Source of the DNA: Actinomycetota bacterium
GTDB lineage: Bacteria > Actinomycetota > Actinomycetes > Mycobacteriales > Jatrophihabitantaceae
Length of the DNA stretch: 5,757 nt
NCBI GenBank assembly: GCA_019241805.1
Contig: JAFAWL010000002.1
Span: forward strand, 1 to 5,757
Direction: 5' to 3'
Under the pieces are notes generated by a model. The model ran no database searches and was not told the origin of the DNA. It was given only the letters and a program-made list of their open reading frames with translations. Numbering within the stretch: the stretch's first letter is position 1; the number at the start of each line of letters is the position of its first letter. Of this stretch, positions 5,220-5,757 are shown piece by piece. A program made the position numbers and the translations under genes.

Positions 5220-5757
5220 ATGCCGATGGCCCATCGTCGATCGCCGTTCTCCCGACCCCGCGACCCGGAGGTGTCGAGCGACCCCCGGATACGCAGCGTC
5301 ATCGACGGTCTGCGCGAGTCAAGCGAGCCGGATGCGGGCAGCCGACCCGACCCCGCGTTCAAGACAGAACTGCGCCGCCAGCTGGTGGCGGTCGCCCCCC
5401 GGCTGATCGACGAGGGGGCGGCCGAACCGACCTCGTCGCGCACCGACGCCGCGCCCGGACGAAACCCGCTGCTAGGTCGACGGCATGGCGCCCGAGTGCG
5501 TCCCGGCCGCCTCCATCTGGGCCGGCCGCTCGCGGTCGTCGGCACCGCCGTGGTCGTGCTCACGTTACTGCTCGGTGGCTCGGTGTGGATTTCGACCAAT
5601 GCGTTGCCCGGCGACACGCTCTACGGTCTGAAACGGGCCAGTGAGAGCTTTCAGTTGTCGTTGCAGAGCGGCGACACCGCCAAGGGCAAGCAGTATCTGC
5701 AGCTCGCCCAGACGCGTTCGAACGAGGTTGCGAGCCTCGTCGGCCAGTCGGCCAACC
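5220..5757 (+). CDS. rsbN: RsbN-like anti-sigma factor, DUF5667 single-pass membrane protein (C-terminus beyond window)
   Basis: The first 179 residues are visible; the frame is open to the window end. The N-terminal part (1-100) is cytoplasmic, charged and proline-rich, with a predicted helix around DPAFKTELRRQLVAVAPRLI (44-63), a pattern I associate with RsbN-type anti-sigma domains rather than the zinc-binding kind; no HxxxCxxC motif is present. One transmembrane helix spans about 103-125 (PLAVVGTAVVVLTLLLGGSV). Directly after it comes the DUF5667 signature ALPGDTLYGLKRASESFQLS (128-147), then a predicted long helix, presumably outside the membrane. In Streptomyces, RsbN is encoded just downstream of bldN and holds sigma-BldN inactive at the membrane; gene order and architecture match here. 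Leu116, in the membrane helix, is a TTA codon (5565-5567). The frame is open upstream to 5085, so a longer form from GTG 5142 is possible but less likely. Confidence 0.85.
   Translation, partial: MPMAHRRSPFSRPRDPEVSSDPRIRSVIDGLRESSEPDAGSRPDPAFKTELRRQLVAVAPRLIDEGAAEPTSSRTDAAPGRNPLLGRRHGARVRPGRLHLGRPLAVVGTAVVVLTLLLGGSVWISTNALPGDTLYGLKRASESFQLSLQSGDTAKGKQYLQLAQTRSNEVASLVGQSAN

Noticed and set aside
5075..5617. Minus-strand open frame of 180 codons opposite the anti-sigma gene
   Set aside because: The opposite strand carries a ribosome site, membrane helix and DUF5667 signature; this frame is low-complexity Arg/Ser/Pro.

Overview
The window is very GC-rich, and its genes belong to actinomycete families: a Rex–HemA–HemC–HemD haem operon and a BldN-type ECF sigma factor followed by an RsbN-like membrane anti-sigma protein. 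As I recall it, this neighbourhood (haem operon with rex next to bldN-rsbN) matches that around bldN in Streptomyces coelicolor. The host is therefore probably a developing or filamentous actinomycete or a close relative. The genus cannot be fixed from this sequence.

Layout. Bases 1-3205, minus strand: a tightly packed operon transcribed leftwards, rex > hemA > hemC > hemD (a uroporphyrinogen methyltransferase/synthase type gene, cut by the window edge). All three junctions are 4-base ATGA overlaps. Bases 3206-3377: control region of this operon, with a near-perfect 18-bp Rex operator lying on a plausible promoter and, just beyond it, a strong hairpin that probably ends the transcript of the upstream gene. 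Bases 3378-3626, minus: a small glutaredoxin-like protein. Bases 3602-4095, minus: a broken N-terminal remnant of an AMP-forming acyl-CoA synthetase/ligase, with a one-base frameshift in a C6 run (G6 in the sense strand) and truncation just before its ATP-binding motif. Bases 4096-4234: a divergent intergenic region with several small inverted repeats. Bases 4235-5080, plus: BldN-type sigma factor with a long N-terminal extension. Bases 5220-5757, plus: start of an RsbN/DUF5667-type single-pass membrane protein, running off the window.

How the genes work together. Rex senses the NADH/NAD+ ratio and, from the visible operator, should repress its own operon. That would tie synthesis of the haem precursor (glutamyl-tRNA to uroporphyrinogen III) to respiratory state. 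The glutaredoxin-like gene fits the redox theme, but a hairpin separates it from the operon. The divergent bldN-rsbN pair is a sigma/anti-sigma switch; in Streptomyces it drives sporulation-related genes. I found no mobile element, CRISPR array, tRNA or rRNA, and nothing that looks like a wholly new system. The least ordinary points are the decayed ligase gene, the Rex operator, the repeat-bearing sigma-factor extension and the TTA codon in the anti-sigma gene.
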